Source: REDI01 sp964586865 (GTDB lineage: Bacteria; Myxococcota_A; UBA796; GCA-2862545). Taken from it: 22,804 nucleotides of DNA. The notes beneath the pieces were generated by a model. It made no database searches, was not told the origin of the DNA, and saw only the letters and a program-made list of their open reading frames with translations. The position numbers and the translations under genes are program-made. The DNA is taken from contig CAZPJM010000047.1 in NCBI GenBank assembly GCA_964586865.1, positions 1-22,804 of the forward strand, in the 5' to 3' direction. This document shows, one piece after another, positions 7,271-15,074 of this stretch. Every line of letters starts with the position of its first letter. The stretch's first letter is position 1.

Positions 7271-8812
7271 GTGCCCGCTCCCCACGTGCTCGTCATCGGC
7301 GCCGGATTCGCCGGCCTCTCCGCCGCCTGCCACCTGGCCCGGGGCGGCGCCCGGGTCACCCTCCTCGAGAAGCACGACCAGCCGGGCGGGCGCGCCCGCA
7401 GCCACACCCTCGACGGCTTCCGCTTCGACCTCGGGCCGTCCTGGTACTGGATGCCCGACCTCTTCGACCGCTTCTTCCAGGCCTTCGACCGCCGGGTGGA
7501 GGATCTCTACGAGCTGCGCCGGCTGGACCCGTCCTACACCGTCGTCTGGCCCGGCGGAGAGCCGTGGGACATCCCGGCCGGGGTGCCGGCCCTCCGCGAA
7601 CTCTTCGAGCGGATCGAGCCCGGCTCCGGGGCCGAGCTGGACCGGTTCCTCGAGATCTCCGGGACCATCTACCGGGCCGCCACCGAGGACTACCTGCTCC
7701 GACCGAGCCTCTCCCTGTCCGAGTTCGTCGACGTACGCCTGGTGCGCGAGGTCTTCCGCCTGCGGATGCTGGAGTCCATGCACCGCTTCGCCCGCCGTCG
7801 CTTCCGCGATCCGCGCCTGGCCCGGCTGGTGGAGTGGCCGGTCCTGTTCCTGGGGGCCTCCTCCCGGGACACCCCCGCCATGTACAGCCTGATGGCGTAC
7901 GCCGACATGGCGCTCGGCACCTGGTACCCGATGGGCGGCATGCACCGCATCATCGAGGCCATGGTGGAGGTGGCCCGGGCCGAGGGCGTGGAGCTCCGAT
8001 TCGGTGCAGAGGTGGAGGCCATCGAGGTGGCCGGCAGTCGTGCCACGGGGGTGCGGACCGACGGCCGGGTCCTCGCCGCCGACGGGGTCCTCGCCGCGGC
8101 CGACTACCACCACGTGGAGCAGCACCTCCTGCCCCCCCACGCCCGCCAGGACAGCGAGGCCACCTGGGATCGGCGGCGCCTCTCGCCCTCGAGCCTGCTC
8201 CTCTACCTGGGGGTCGAGGGGCGGGTGCCGAAGCTCCACCACCACACCCTCTTCTTCGACGAGGATCTGGACACCCACATGGATGCCGTCTACCAGCGCC
8301 CCCGCTGGCCCGAGGCCCCCCTCTTCTACGTCTGCGCCCCGTCGAGGACCGACCCCACCTGCGCGCCCGAGGGCTGCGAGAACCTCTTCGTGCTGGTGCC
8401 CCTGGCGCCCGGGCTCCGCGACGACGAGGCGGCCCGGGAGACCTGCGCCGAGGCGGTGCTGGACCGCCTGGAGGCCTACGTGGGCGCCCCCCTGCCCCCG
8501 CGGATCCGGGTGCGGCGGACCTGGGCCATGCGCGACTTCGAGCGCGAGTACCACGCCTACAAGGGCAACGCCTACGGCCTGGCCAACACCCTGCTCCAGA
8601 CCGGCCCCTTCAAGCCCCGCCTGGCCTCGTCCAAGGTGTCCAACCTGGCCTTCGCCGGGCAGCTCACGGTCCCCGGTCCCGGGATGCCGCCCTCGCTCAT
8701 CTCGGGCGAGCTGGGAGCCCGGGTGCTCCTGGAGCGGCTCGGTGCCCGAGGCCCGCAGGCCCCACGCGGCCCGCGACGAAACCAGGGAGAAACCTGGGGG
8801 CGGACGCACTAG
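7271..8812 (+). CDS. crtI: Phytoene desaturase family FAD oxidoreductase (CrtI-like)
   Basis: This 513-residue protein has the usual length of the CrtI family, FAD enzymes that desaturate or isomerise carotenoid precursors at the membrane. The N-terminal dinucleotide-binding motif VIGAGFAGLSAA (GxGxxG at 10-15) ends in the FAD-ribose acidic residue Glu33, followed by PGGRA. The family motif GPSWYWMPD (55-63) is typical of the bacterial phytoene desaturase group. The C-terminal FAD-contact block reads NLAFAGQLTVPGPGMPPSLI, again diagnostic. Exact substrate and step number cannot be told from sequence; 4,4'-diaponeurosporene or hydroxyneurosporene desaturases are alternatives. No phytoene synthase or cyclase gene is nearby. 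The next gene, moaB, is 28 nt downstream in the same direction, so co-transcription is likely. A 43-bp repeat sits in the upstream region. Confidence 0.88.
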   Translation: MPAPHVLVIGAGFAGLSAACHLARGGARVTLLEKHDQPGGRARSHTLDGFRFDLGPSWYWMPDLFDRFFQAFDRRVEDLYELRRLDPSYTVVWPGGEPWDIPAGVPALRELFERIEPGSGAELDRFLEISGTIYRAATEDYLLRPSLSLSEFVDVRLVREVFRLRMLESMHRFARRRFRDPRLARLVEWPVLFLGASSRDTPAMYSLMAYADMALGTWYPMGGMHRIIEAMVEVARAEGVELRFGAEVEAIEVAGSRATGVRTDGRVLAADGVLAAADYHHVEQHLLPPHARQDSEATWDRRRLSPSSLLLYLGVEGRVPKLHHHTLFFDEDLDTHMDAVYQRPRWPEAPLFYVCAPSRTDPTCAPEGCENLFVLVPLAPGLRDDEAARETCAEAVLDRLEAYVGAPLPPRIRVRRTWAMRDFEREYHAYKGNAYGLANTLLQTGPFKPRLASSKVSNLAFAGQLTVPGPGMPPSLISGELGARVLLERLGARGPQAPRGPRRNQGETWGRTH

Positions 8813-8840
8813 GAAAGCCGGCCACCCCGGGAGGCCCGCC

Positions 8841-9383
8841 ATGTCCGACTTCGTCCCGCTCGACATCGCCGTGCTCACCATCAGCGACTCGCGCACCCTG
8901 GCCGAGGACCGCTCCGGCGACCTGCTGCGGGATCGGCTGGTCGGGGCCGGCCACCGCCTGGCCGATCGCACCCTCGTCCAGGACGACATCTACGCCATCC
9001 GGGCCGTGGTGAGCGCTTGGATCGCCGATCCCCGGGTCCAGGTCGTCCTCACCACCGGGGGCACCGGGGTCACCGGCCGCGACGGCACCCCCGAGGCGGT
9101 CCGTCCGCTGCTGGACAAGGTCATCGACGGCTTCGGCGAGGTCTTCCGGGCCATCTCCTACCAGATCATCGGCACCTCCACCCTCCAGTCCCGGGCCCTG
9201 GCCGGGGTGGCCAACGGCACCTTCTGCTTCGTCCTCCCAGGCTCCACGAGCGCCTGCCGCGACGCCTGGGATCACCTCCTCGTCCACCAGCTCGACGCGC
9301 GGACCCGCCCCTGCAACCTGGCCGAGCTGATCCCCCGGCTGGCCGAGCACCGAGGGGCCGACGACCCCCGAACGGGGGGATGA
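8841..9383 (+). CDS. moaB: MoaB-type molybdopterin biosynthesis protein
   Basis: This 180-residue cytoplasmic protein has the MoaB/Mog fold used in molybdenum cofactor synthesis, where the family adenylylates molybdopterin before metal insertion. E. coli MoaB itself has an unsettled role, and MogA does this step there. Visible hallmarks are the N-terminal strand IAVLTISDSR (9-18), the ligand loop TTGGTGVTGRDGTPEAV (71-87), MPGST-like LPGSTSACRDAW (132-143) and the MoaB-specific tail LDARTRPCN (151-159). The ATG at 8841 has GGGAGG 6 nt upstream. A strong hairpin overlaps the end of the gene. No other moa/moe genes occur here, so the neighbour relation to the desaturase is probably not functional. 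Confidence 0.93.
   Translation: MSDFVPLDIAVLTISDSRTLAEDRSGDLLRDRLVGAGHRLADRTLVQDDIYAIRAVVSAWIADPRVQVVLTTGGTGVTGRDGTPEAVRPLLDKVIDGFGEVFRAISYQIIGTSTLQSRALAGVANGTFCFVLPGSTSACRDAWDHLLVHQLDARTRPCNLAELIPRLAEHRGADDPRTGG
9365..9378 (+). terminator. GC-rich hairpin at the 3' end of moaB
   Basis: CCCCCG (9365-9370) and CGGGGG (9373-9378) form a perfect inverted repeat ending 2 nt before the TGA stop; the loop is AA or, more realistically, GAAC. It lacks a T tract, so it may terminate weakly, protect the transcript 3' end, or simply be coding sequence. Confidence 0.3.
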
Positions 9384-9503
9384 TCGCGTCCCGCACCGCG
9401 TCGTCGGTCGGGCCTGAAGGCGGCGCCGCAGGGTTCGGGTCGGCCTGATGCCCGGCCAGCCAGACGCGCCGGCAACCCATCGGTACACGCTCCGCGGCTC
9501 GAC

Positions 9504-9543
9504 CCCTGCGGCGGCCTCCCGAGATTCGGCCACGACCGCAGGG
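9504..9543 (+). other. Nested stem-loop of unknown role
   Basis: CCCTGCGG (9504-9511) pairs perfectly with CCGCAGGG (9536-9543). Inside it, GGCC (9513-9516) pairs with GGCC (9528-9531) around an 11-nt loop. It could end the moaB transcript, be a small structured RNA, or be an operator. No T tract follows, so a classic terminator is unlikely. Confidence 0.35.
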
Positions 9544-9655
9544 CTTCAACCCTCGTGAACGAATCGGGCGAACGCCCCCTCGCCACCCGGGTCGTGGACA
9601 CCGGTGCGGTACCGTCCTCGACCGGGCTACTGCGACGATCCGCCGCACGCGGCCA

Positions 9656-9684
9656 TGGATCCAGCACGGGCCCTGCCCTATAAT
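9656..9684 (+). promoter_or_regulatory. Candidate sigma-70 promoter for the LOV kinase
   Basis: TATAAT at 9679-9684 is a perfect -10 box in very GC-rich DNA. At 17-bp spacing the -35 position reads TGGATC, matching only 3 of 6 consensus bases, which fits a promoter needing an activator. Transcription would begin near 9691, giving a leader of about 26 nt. Confidence 0.45.
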
Positions 9685-9716
9685 GACAATTCCCTCACGA
9701 CCCCGGGCCGACCGCC

Positions 9717-11525
9717 GTGACACCCCCCATCGACCCGGGCAGCCTGCAGCACCTGTCCCGGCAGGTGCTCTTCCTGCTGGACCGCTCCTCCCGGATCGTG
9801 GGGCTCTCCCCCGCCGCCGCCGCGCTCACCGAGGCGCTGCAGGGGCGGCGGCCGCAGGTCGGGGATCGCCTGGTCGACTTCTCCCTGCCCGAGGCCCGGG
9901 ACGCCTTCCTGGCCCGCGTCGCCGCGGCCTTCGAGGGGCACCGCCACCGGATCTTGCGCGAGCTGACCTACCCGAGCGGAGACACCCGGGTCTTCGACGT
10001 GACCTACGACCCGATCCCCGACGCCGAGGGCGCCATCGCCCAGGTGCTCTTCGGGGCCGTGGACGTGACCGAGGCGTCGGTCCGCCAGCGCCGCCTGGAC
10101 CTGATCGAGCACGCGCTCGCCCACACGGCCGAGGGGGTGCTCATCGCCGACGCCACCGCCCCGGACTTCCCCATCGTCTTCGCCAACGACGGCGTCCTCC
10201 GCATGACCGGCTACCCCCGCGACGCCTTCCTGGGGCGCAACTGCCGCTTCCTCAACGCCTCGCGGAGCGATCAGCCCGGACTGGCCCGGATCCGGGCGGC
10301 CCTGGGCGCCGGCGACCCGGTCCGGGTGGAGGTCGAGAACCGGCGGGCCGACGGCACCTGGTTCTGGAACGAGGTCTCCCTGAGCCCCATCCACGATGGC
10401 GAGGGCCGGCTCACCCACTTCCTGGGCATCCAGCGGGACGTGACCGAGGAGCGGCGCCTGCGGGAGCGGGCGCGCCGGCTCGAGCGGCTCCACGCCATCG
10501 AATCCACGGCGGCCTCGGTGGTCCACGACCTGAACAACCTGTTGGGGCTCCTCGACCTTGGCCTGGAGGAGGCCCTGGAGCGCATCCGCGACCCCGAGAC
10601 CGCCCGTACCCTCGAGGATCTCCGGGAGGCCGTCGCCTCGGGCTCGCTGGTGGCCCGACGCACCCTGGAGCAGGCCTCCGGCCCCCCCGTCCCCACCGAC
10701 CTGACCGCCCTCCTCACCCAGCGCCTCGCCCTGCTGCAGCGGCTGGCCGGTCGGCAGGTCGACCTGGAGCTGGTCCTGCCCGATGCTCCGGTCCGGGTGC
10801 GGATGGAGTCCAGCGCCGTCGAGCAGGTGATCACCAACCTGGTCGGGAATGCCGGCGAGGCCCTGGCCGATGGACGAGGCAGCCGGGTCGTGGTCGCCGT
10901 CGAGCCCGGGCGGGGAACCGCGCGCCTGACCGTGACCGACGACGGGCCGGGGGTGCCCCCGGAGCTGCGCCCGCGGATCTTCGAGCCCTTCGTCACCTCG
11001 CGGACCTCGAGGGGCACGGGTCTGGGGCTCGCCACGTGCCGGCGGGTGGTCGAGCAGGCGGGCGGACGCATCGATCTCGACTCCGCCCCTGGCCGGACCC
11101 GCTTCCTGGTGGAGCTCCCGCTGGTGGACGTCGAGGCCGGCCTCGAGACGGCGGCGCCCCTGCAGCTGCTCCACGTGGAGGACGAGCCCCTCATCCGCCG
11201 GGTGGTGGGCCGGTGGTTCCAGGGCGGGCCCCATCGGGTCCGACAGGTGGAGAGCCTGGAGGAGGCGCGCCAGGCGAGCCAGGCCGCCGCCTTCGACGTC
11301 CTGATCACCGATCTGGACCTGCCGGACGGCTCGGGGGCCGACCTGGCCGAGGCGCTGCGGGCCACCCGCCCGGAGCTGGGCATCGTCGTGACCACGGGTG
11401 ACCTCTACACCACCCTGGACCCGGCCTGGGTTCGGGTCGCCAAGCCCTTCACCCTGCCCGCCCTCGAGGAGGCCATCGCCCGGGCCCGCACCCGGGCGGG
11501 GGACAGACGGGGCAGTGCCGGGTAG
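9717..11525 (+). CDS. LOV-domain hybrid histidine kinase (blue-light sensor)
   Basis: This 602-residue soluble sensor kinase has no transmembrane segment. A PAS domain covers about 10-120. A LOV-type PAS covers about 130-243 and has the flavin-adduct motif GRNCRFL with reactive Cys176; Asn157, Asn208, Asn218 and Gln239 match the FMN-contacting residues of LOV domains, while the usual Gln after RFL is Asn180. The dimerisation helix carries the phospho-acceptor His270 in HDLNNLLG, a CckA-like form. The ATPase domain has the N box (Asn374, Asn378), DDGPG (408-412) and GTGLGL (433-438). A C-terminal receiver has acidic Glu488/Asp489, phospho-acceptor Asp532 and Lys576. Blue light would switch autophosphorylation and phosphotransfer to the receiver or a separate regulator; none is encoded nearby. 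The GTG start lacks a clear ribosome binding site. The lipid kinase gene follows after 32 nt. Confidence 0.92.
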   Translation: MTPPIDPGSLQHLSRQVLFLLDRSSRIVGLSPAAAALTEALQGRRPQVGDRLVDFSLPEARDAFLARVAAAFEGHRHRILRELTYPSGDTRVFDVTYDPIPDAEGAIAQVLFGAVDVTEASVRQRRLDLIEHALAHTAEGVLIADATAPDFPIVFANDGVLRMTGYPRDAFLGRNCRFLNASRSDQPGLARIRAALGAGDPVRVEVENRRADGTWFWNEVSLSPIHDGEGRLTHFLGIQRDVTEERRLRERARRLERLHAIESTAASVVHDLNNLLGLLDLGLEEALERIRDPETARTLEDLREAVASGSLVARRTLEQASGPPVPTDLTALLTQRLALLQRLAGRQVDLELVLPDAPVRVRMESSAVEQVITNLVGNAGEALADGRGSRVVVAVEPGRGTARLTVTDDGPGVPPELRPRIFEPFVTSRTSRGTGLGLATCRRVVEQAGGRIDLDSAPGRTRFLVELPLVDVEAGLETAAPLQLLHVEDEPLIRRVVGRWFQGGPHRVRQVESLEEARQASQAAAFDVLITDLDLPDGSGADLAEALRATRPELGIVVTTGDLYTTLDPAWVRVAKPFTLPALEEAIARARTRAGDRRGSAG

Positions 11526-11557
11526 GTTCTGCAGGCCCCGCCCGGCCCGGAACGCCT

Positions 11558-12451
11558 GTGCACCTCACCGCCCGAATCCTGCGCTCGCCGACCGCCTCCC
11601 TCGATGCCGAGGCCCTGCGCGACGCCGCCCCCGAGCGCTGGACCCTCACCATCGAGGAGGTGGCCGGGCCCCAGGCCCGCCAGGCCGCTCGCCGGGCCGA
11701 GGAGTCGGTGGTGGTGGCGGCCGGCGGCGATGGCACCGTCCAGCAGGTGGCCCGGGGGCTCCTGGATCGCGAGGCGCCGCCGGACCTGGTGGTGCTGCCG
11801 CTGGGGACCGCCAATGACTTCGCCCGGCACCTGGGCCTGCTGGACCGGCCGGTCGCGGCCGTCCTGGAGGCCCTGGACGGCGCCGCCCACGCGGTGGACG
11901 TCCTCCGGGTGGGCGAGAGCGTCTCGCTGAATCAGGTGACCCTGGGCCCGCCCGCCGCCATCACCGCCGACACCCCCCAGGGGCTGAAGGCCGTGCTGGG
12001 CGGCACCGCCTACCTGGCGCACGGGCTCGTCGCCCTGCCGGGTGTCCAGCCGCTCTCCGCCCGGGTCGAGGTCGACGAGCACACCTGGTCCGGCGAGGCC
12101 CTGGCCATCTCGGTGGCCAACGGCTGCTACGGGGGCGGGGCCCTCCCCATGCACCCCGAGGCCCACCTGATGGACGGACTCCTCGACGTGGTGGTGGTCC
12201 CCGGCCCCCTCGACCCGTCCACCGTGGTGGCGACCTCGGCCGACGTGCTGGGCGGCACCACCCGGCACCTGCACCGCTGGCGGGGCCGCACCGTCCGGAT
12301 CACCCTGCCCCCCGACACCCGCGCCAACCTCGATGGCGAGCCCACCACCTGCACCTCCCTCGACGTGCGGGTCGAGCCGGGCCGGCTGCGGATCCGCCTG
12401 CCTCCCGGCGTCCCGGCCCCGGGCCTCCCCGCCCCCCTCGAGGCCACCTGA
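11558..12451 (+). CDS. yegS: YegS/DAG-kinase-like lipid kinase
   Basis: This 297-residue protein has the catalytic fold of diacylglycerol and related lipid kinases, which phosphorylate lipid alcohols at the membrane surface using ATP. The nucleotide-binding motif GGDGT is at 56-60. The signature PLGTANDFA at 81-89 and the stretch TPQGLKAVLGGTAYLAHGL resemble YegS. Length equals the roughly 300 residues of the family. The C-terminal beta-sandwich ends in RLRIRLPPG. It starts at GTG with a poor ribosome binding site, 32 nt behind the LOV kinase, so it may depend on that gene's transcript. The region where YegS usually reads ATGGFG is VTLGPP here, so substrate specificity may differ. The true lipid substrate cannot be predicted. 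Confidence 0.85.
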   Translation: MHLTARILRSPTASLDAEALRDAAPERWTLTIEEVAGPQARQAARRAEESVVVAAGGDGTVQQVARGLLDREAPPDLVVLPLGTANDFARHLGLLDRPVAAVLEALDGAAHAVDVLRVGESVSLNQVTLGPPAAITADTPQGLKAVLGGTAYLAHGLVALPGVQPLSARVEVDEHTWSGEALAISVANGCYGGGALPMHPEAHLMDGLLDVVVVPGPLDPSTVVATSADVLGGTTRHLHRWRGRTVRITLPPDTRANLDGEPTTCTSLDVRVEPGRLRIRLPPGVPAPGLPAPLEAT

Positions 12452-12458
12452 GCGCGCC

Positions 12459-12525
12459 CCTCGGATCCTAGCCCACAGCGGCCCTCATCCGACGCGGTCC
12501 CGCGGCCGACCCTCCGGATCCGAGG
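12459..12525 (+). promoter_or_regulatory. Inverted repeat able to mask the lipoprotein ribosome binding site
   Basis: CCTCGGATCC (12459-12468) is perfectly complementary to GGATCCGAGG (12516-12525), with a 47-nt loop. The second arm includes the first four bases of the Shine-Dalgarno GAGGAGG (12522-12528) of the gene at 12533. Pairing would hide part of it. The inner GGATCC is self-palindromic, so only CCTC/GAGG adds specificity. Confidence 0.4.
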
Positions 12526-12532
12526 AGGGCCC

Positions 12533-13630
12533 ATGCGCGCGCTGGTCGCCGGTCTGCTGGTCGCCTGCACCCCTGCCGTGACCATCGGCGGGGAGGACGT
12601 GGACACGGGGGCGCCCGAGGGGCCCCTCCGCCCGGTGCGGGCCACGGCCGAGGGGCCGGGACTGCCCCCCCCGCCATCGCCGGGGCCCGACACGGACCCG
12701 GTGGAGGACCCCGATACGGATCCGGCGGACACGGACCCGGTCGACACGGATGAGCCGGATCCGGACACCGGCCCGGTGCGGGATCTGGCGGGCACGCTCA
12801 CCTGGGAGGTGTGGGAGGACGGCACCCGGACCTGCGAGGCCATCCTCACCTTCGAGGGGGATCTGGACGGGGCCTGCGCCGGGTGCGACGCCACCTGGGA
12901 GCTGGACCTGGTGGACGCGGTGGAGACGGGCGGCTGCGACCTGAGCCGCCGCGACACCCTGCCCGGGCACCGGGTGGCCTACGCCCGGTCCTGGGTGGAC
13001 CCGCGGCGGGGACTGCGGTTCCGGAACGCGGTCCTCTCGGGCCTCGGCGACGGGACCTGGTGGGCGGTGGAGCGCGACGACGACCCCCGCGGAACCACCA
13101 CCTACACCCGCTCCCGGCTGGCCTGGCGGCACGACCGGACGTGGGGCCGGCTGGACGATCTGCCCGACGACTACGACGACTGCGGGGTGACGGTCCCCTC
13201 GCGGGCCGCCCCCGCCGCCCTCGGCACCGCCGTGCGGCCCGGCGAGGTCCCCTGCGACGGAACCGCCGTGGACGGCTGGACCGTCACGGCGCCGCCCGGG
13301 GGGGCGCGGCTCACCGTGGACACCACCGATCCGGGGCTGCCCTTCGACCCCTACCTGTGGGTGAACGACGAGACCGGCTGCACGGTCTACGAGTCGGACG
13401 ACGCCCTGGCCTGCACCCACCCGCCGCCGAGCTACGGCTGCCCCTCCCTCGACCTGCCCGAGGGCACCTGGACGGTCTTCGTGGGCAGCCGGGGCCAATG
13501 CACCGCCGGGCCCGCCCCCTACGAGCTCCGGGTGGACGGGGCCACCCCCAGCCTGCTCCACGACGAGCGGATCACCGGGGCGGTCACCGTCTTCCGCACC
13601 CGGGTCGACGCCGAGTTCAGCCTGCGCTGA
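12533..13630 (+). CDS. Cysteine-rich lipoprotein with DTDP linker and PPC-like domain
   Basis: This 365-residue protein begins with a very short signal peptide ending in the lipobox LVAC (Cys12), so it is probably lipid-anchored in the outer membrane. A low-complexity Asp/Thr/Pro linker (about 45-81, with DTDP at 53-56, 61-64 and 66-69) leads to a folded part with ten further Cys, enough for five disulfides, implying an extracytoplasmic place. The last 120 residues (DPYLWVND, DLPEGTWTVFVGS, APYELRVDG) resemble the bacterial pre-peptidase C-terminal beta-sandwich. The middle domain is not recognised. Such acidic linkers are common in myxobacterial surface proteins. The ATG has GAGGAGG upstream. 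The gene converges on glgA and its last 14 bases overlap the end of that gene. Function is unknown. Confidence 0.7.
   Translation: MRALVAGLLVACTPAVTIGGEDVDTGAPEGPLRPVRATAEGPGLPPPPSPGPDTDPVEDPDTDPADTDPVDTDEPDPDTGPVRDLAGTLTWEVWEDGTRTCEAILTFEGDLDGACAGCDATWELDLVDAVETGGCDLSRRDTLPGHRVAYARSWVDPRRGLRFRNAVLSGLGDGTWWAVERDDDPRGTTTYTRSRLAWRHDRTWGRLDDLPDDYDDCGVTVPSRAAPAALGTAVRPGEVPCDGTAVDGWTVTAPPGGARLTVDTTDPGLPFDPYLWVNDETGCTVYESDDALACTHPPPSYGCPSLDLPEGTWTVFVGSRGQCTAGPAPYELRVDGATPSLLHDERITGAVTVFRTRVDAEFSLR
12689..12772 (+). repeat. Coding repeat for the DTDP linker
   Basis: Imperfect in-frame repeats encode Asp-Thr-Asp-Pro units. GACACGGACCCGGT occurs exactly twice (12689-12702 and 12728-12741), 39 nt or 13 codons apart, with diverged units between and after. 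Such a tract can change length by slippage or recombination. Confidence 0.7.
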
Positions 13631-15074
13631 GGGCGCGGCGGCGCTCCCGGGCCCGCTCGTAGACGTCCTCGTAGGCGGCAGCGGCCCGTCCCCAGTCCGA
13701 GCGACGGACCATCCCCCGGCGCGCCAGGCGCCGCCAGGCCTCGGCGTCGTCCTGGTACAGGTCCAGGGCCTGCTCCAGGGCGGCCAGGAAGGCGCCCGGC
13801 GTGTGCGGGGCGAAGCGGAAGCCGGTGCCCGTGTCCTCCTCGGCGTCGTAGGGGATCACCGTGTCGACGAGGCCGCCGGTGGCGTGGACCACCGGGACGG
13901 TGCCGTAGCGCAGCGCATAGAGCTGGTTCAGGCCGCATGGCTCGAACCGGCTGGGCATCACGAGCAGGTCGCTCCCCGCCGTGAGCAGGTGGGCGCGATC
14001 CTCGTCGTAGCCGACGAAGCTCCCGACCCGGCCGGGGTAGCGGGCCGGGGTCTGCCGCATCCAGTCGCCCCACTCGGGCTGGCCGCTCCCCAGGAGCACC
14101 ACCTGAGCCCCGCGGGCCACCAGGGCGGGCACCACCTCGGCCAGCAGATCGATCCCCTTCTGGTGGACCAGGCGACCGATGAAGCCCACCACCGGGGCGT
14201 CGGGCTCCTGGGGCAGGCCGAAGCGCTCCTGGAGCGAGGCCTTGCACGCCACCTTGCCGCGCGGATCGCTGGCGTCGAAGCGGGCGGGCAGCCGCGGATC
14301 GGTGGCCGGATCCCACTCCGGGCCCACCCCATTGACGATCCCGTGCAGGTCGTCGCGGCGCTCGCGCAGCAGGGGCTCGAGCCCGTGGCCCCGGTCCTCG
14401 GTGATCTCGCGCGCGTAGGTCGGGGAGACGGTGACGAGCTGATCGGCCAGGGCCACGCCCCCGTGCAGCGGGTCGAGGCGCCCGGTGAGGGTCAGGATCG
14501 CCCGCCAGCGGGGGGCCAGATCGAGGGCGTCGAAGTGGGCGAGATCCTCACGCCCGTGGTGGGCCACGTTGTGGAGGGCCAGGACGGTGGCCGCGGCCCG
14601 ATGGCGGCCCACCGGCCGGTAGACGCCGTCGAGGAGGACGGGCACCAGCGCCGTGTGCCAGTCGTTGACGTGGAAGACGGGTGCCTCGTCGAGGGGCCCG
14701 CCCGGCAGGGGGAGGTCGGGGACATGCAGGGTGGCCCGGGACAGCAGGGCGAAGCGGAAGAGGTTGTCGCCGAAGGGGCCGTGGACGTCGGAGTAGATCC
14801 CGTCGCGGTGGAAGCTCGGGTGATCCACGAAGAGGTGCTCCACCCCGTCGCGCACCAGCCGGTACCAGGCGAGGGCGTGCTCCTGGCCGTAGAGCCAGGT
14901 CCGGGTCCGCCAGCCCGTGTCGTGAGCGCCCTCGTAGGGGGCGTAGCGGGGGGCCACCGTGATGACCCGGTGCCCGCGGGCCACCAGCGCGGCGGGCAGG
15001 GCTCCGCTCACGTCGCCCAGGCCGCCGGCCTTGGACCAGGGGACGATCTCGGAAGAGGCATGGACGATGTGCAC
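13617..15074 (-). CDS. glgA: Glycogen synthase (ADP-glucose, GT5)
   Basis: This 485-residue enzyme extends alpha-1,4-glucan chains from ADP-glucose in glycogen synthesis, in the cytoplasm. The N-terminal sugar-nucleotide motif KAGGLGDV (Lys15) is diagnostic of GlgA, as are HVNDWHTALVPVLLDGVYRP and the C-terminal glycosyltransferase-5 block PSRFEPCGLNQLYALRYG with its catalytic Glu, then GGLVDTV. Length matches the family (about 480). The GTG start has GGGAG 7 nt upstream. No glgB, glgC or glgP is adjacent, so it is a stand-alone gene. It is 130 nt downstream of the cytochrome lipoprotein gene on the same strand, and its 3' end overlaps the convergent lipoprotein gene by 14 bp. Confidence 0.96.
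   Translation of the reverse strand: MHIVHASSEIVPWSKAGGLGDVSGALPAALVARGHRVITVAPRYAPYEGAHDTGWRTRTWLYGQEHALAWYRLVRDGVEHLFVDHPSFHRDGIYSDVHGPFGDNLFRFALLSRATLHVPDLPLPGGPLDEAPVFHVNDWHTALVPVLLDGVYRPVGRHRAAATVLALHNVAHHGREDLAHFDALDLAPRWRAILTLTGRLDPLHGGVALADQLVTVSPTYAREITEDRGHGLEPLLRERRDDLHGIVNGVGPEWDPATDPRLPARFDASDPRGKVACKASLQERFGLPQEPDAPVVGFIGRLVHQKGIDLLAEVVPALVARGAQVVLLGSGQPEWGDWMRQTPARYPGRVGSFVGYDEDRAHLLTAGSDLLVMPSRFEPCGLNQLYALRYGTVPVVHATGGLVDTVIPYDAEEDTGTGFRFAPHTPGAFLAALEQALDLYQDDAEAWRRLARRGMVRRSDWGRAAAAYEDVYERARERRRALSAG

Larger units (their letters stand above)
9384..9716. other. Intergenic region between moaB and the LOV kinase gene
   Basis: This 333-nt non-coding stretch is less GC-rich than its surroundings. 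It contains a nested stem-loop (9504-9543), two abutting 8-bp palindromes (CACCGGTG at 9599-9606 and CGGTACCG at 9607-9614), and a perfect TATAAT (9679-9684) 32 nt before the kinase GTG. Open frames across it are shadows without family resemblance or ribosome binding sites. No tRNA is evident. Confidence 0.6.

Noticed and set aside
8668..8680. Third partial copy of the 43-bp repeat inside the desaturase gene
   Set aside because: Only 13 bases match, and they encode the conserved VPGPG motif, so this is coincidence.
9272..9667. Minus-strand open frame across the end of moaB and the intergenic gap
   Set aside because: Biased composition, no family resemblance, antisense to the conserved MoaB C-terminus.
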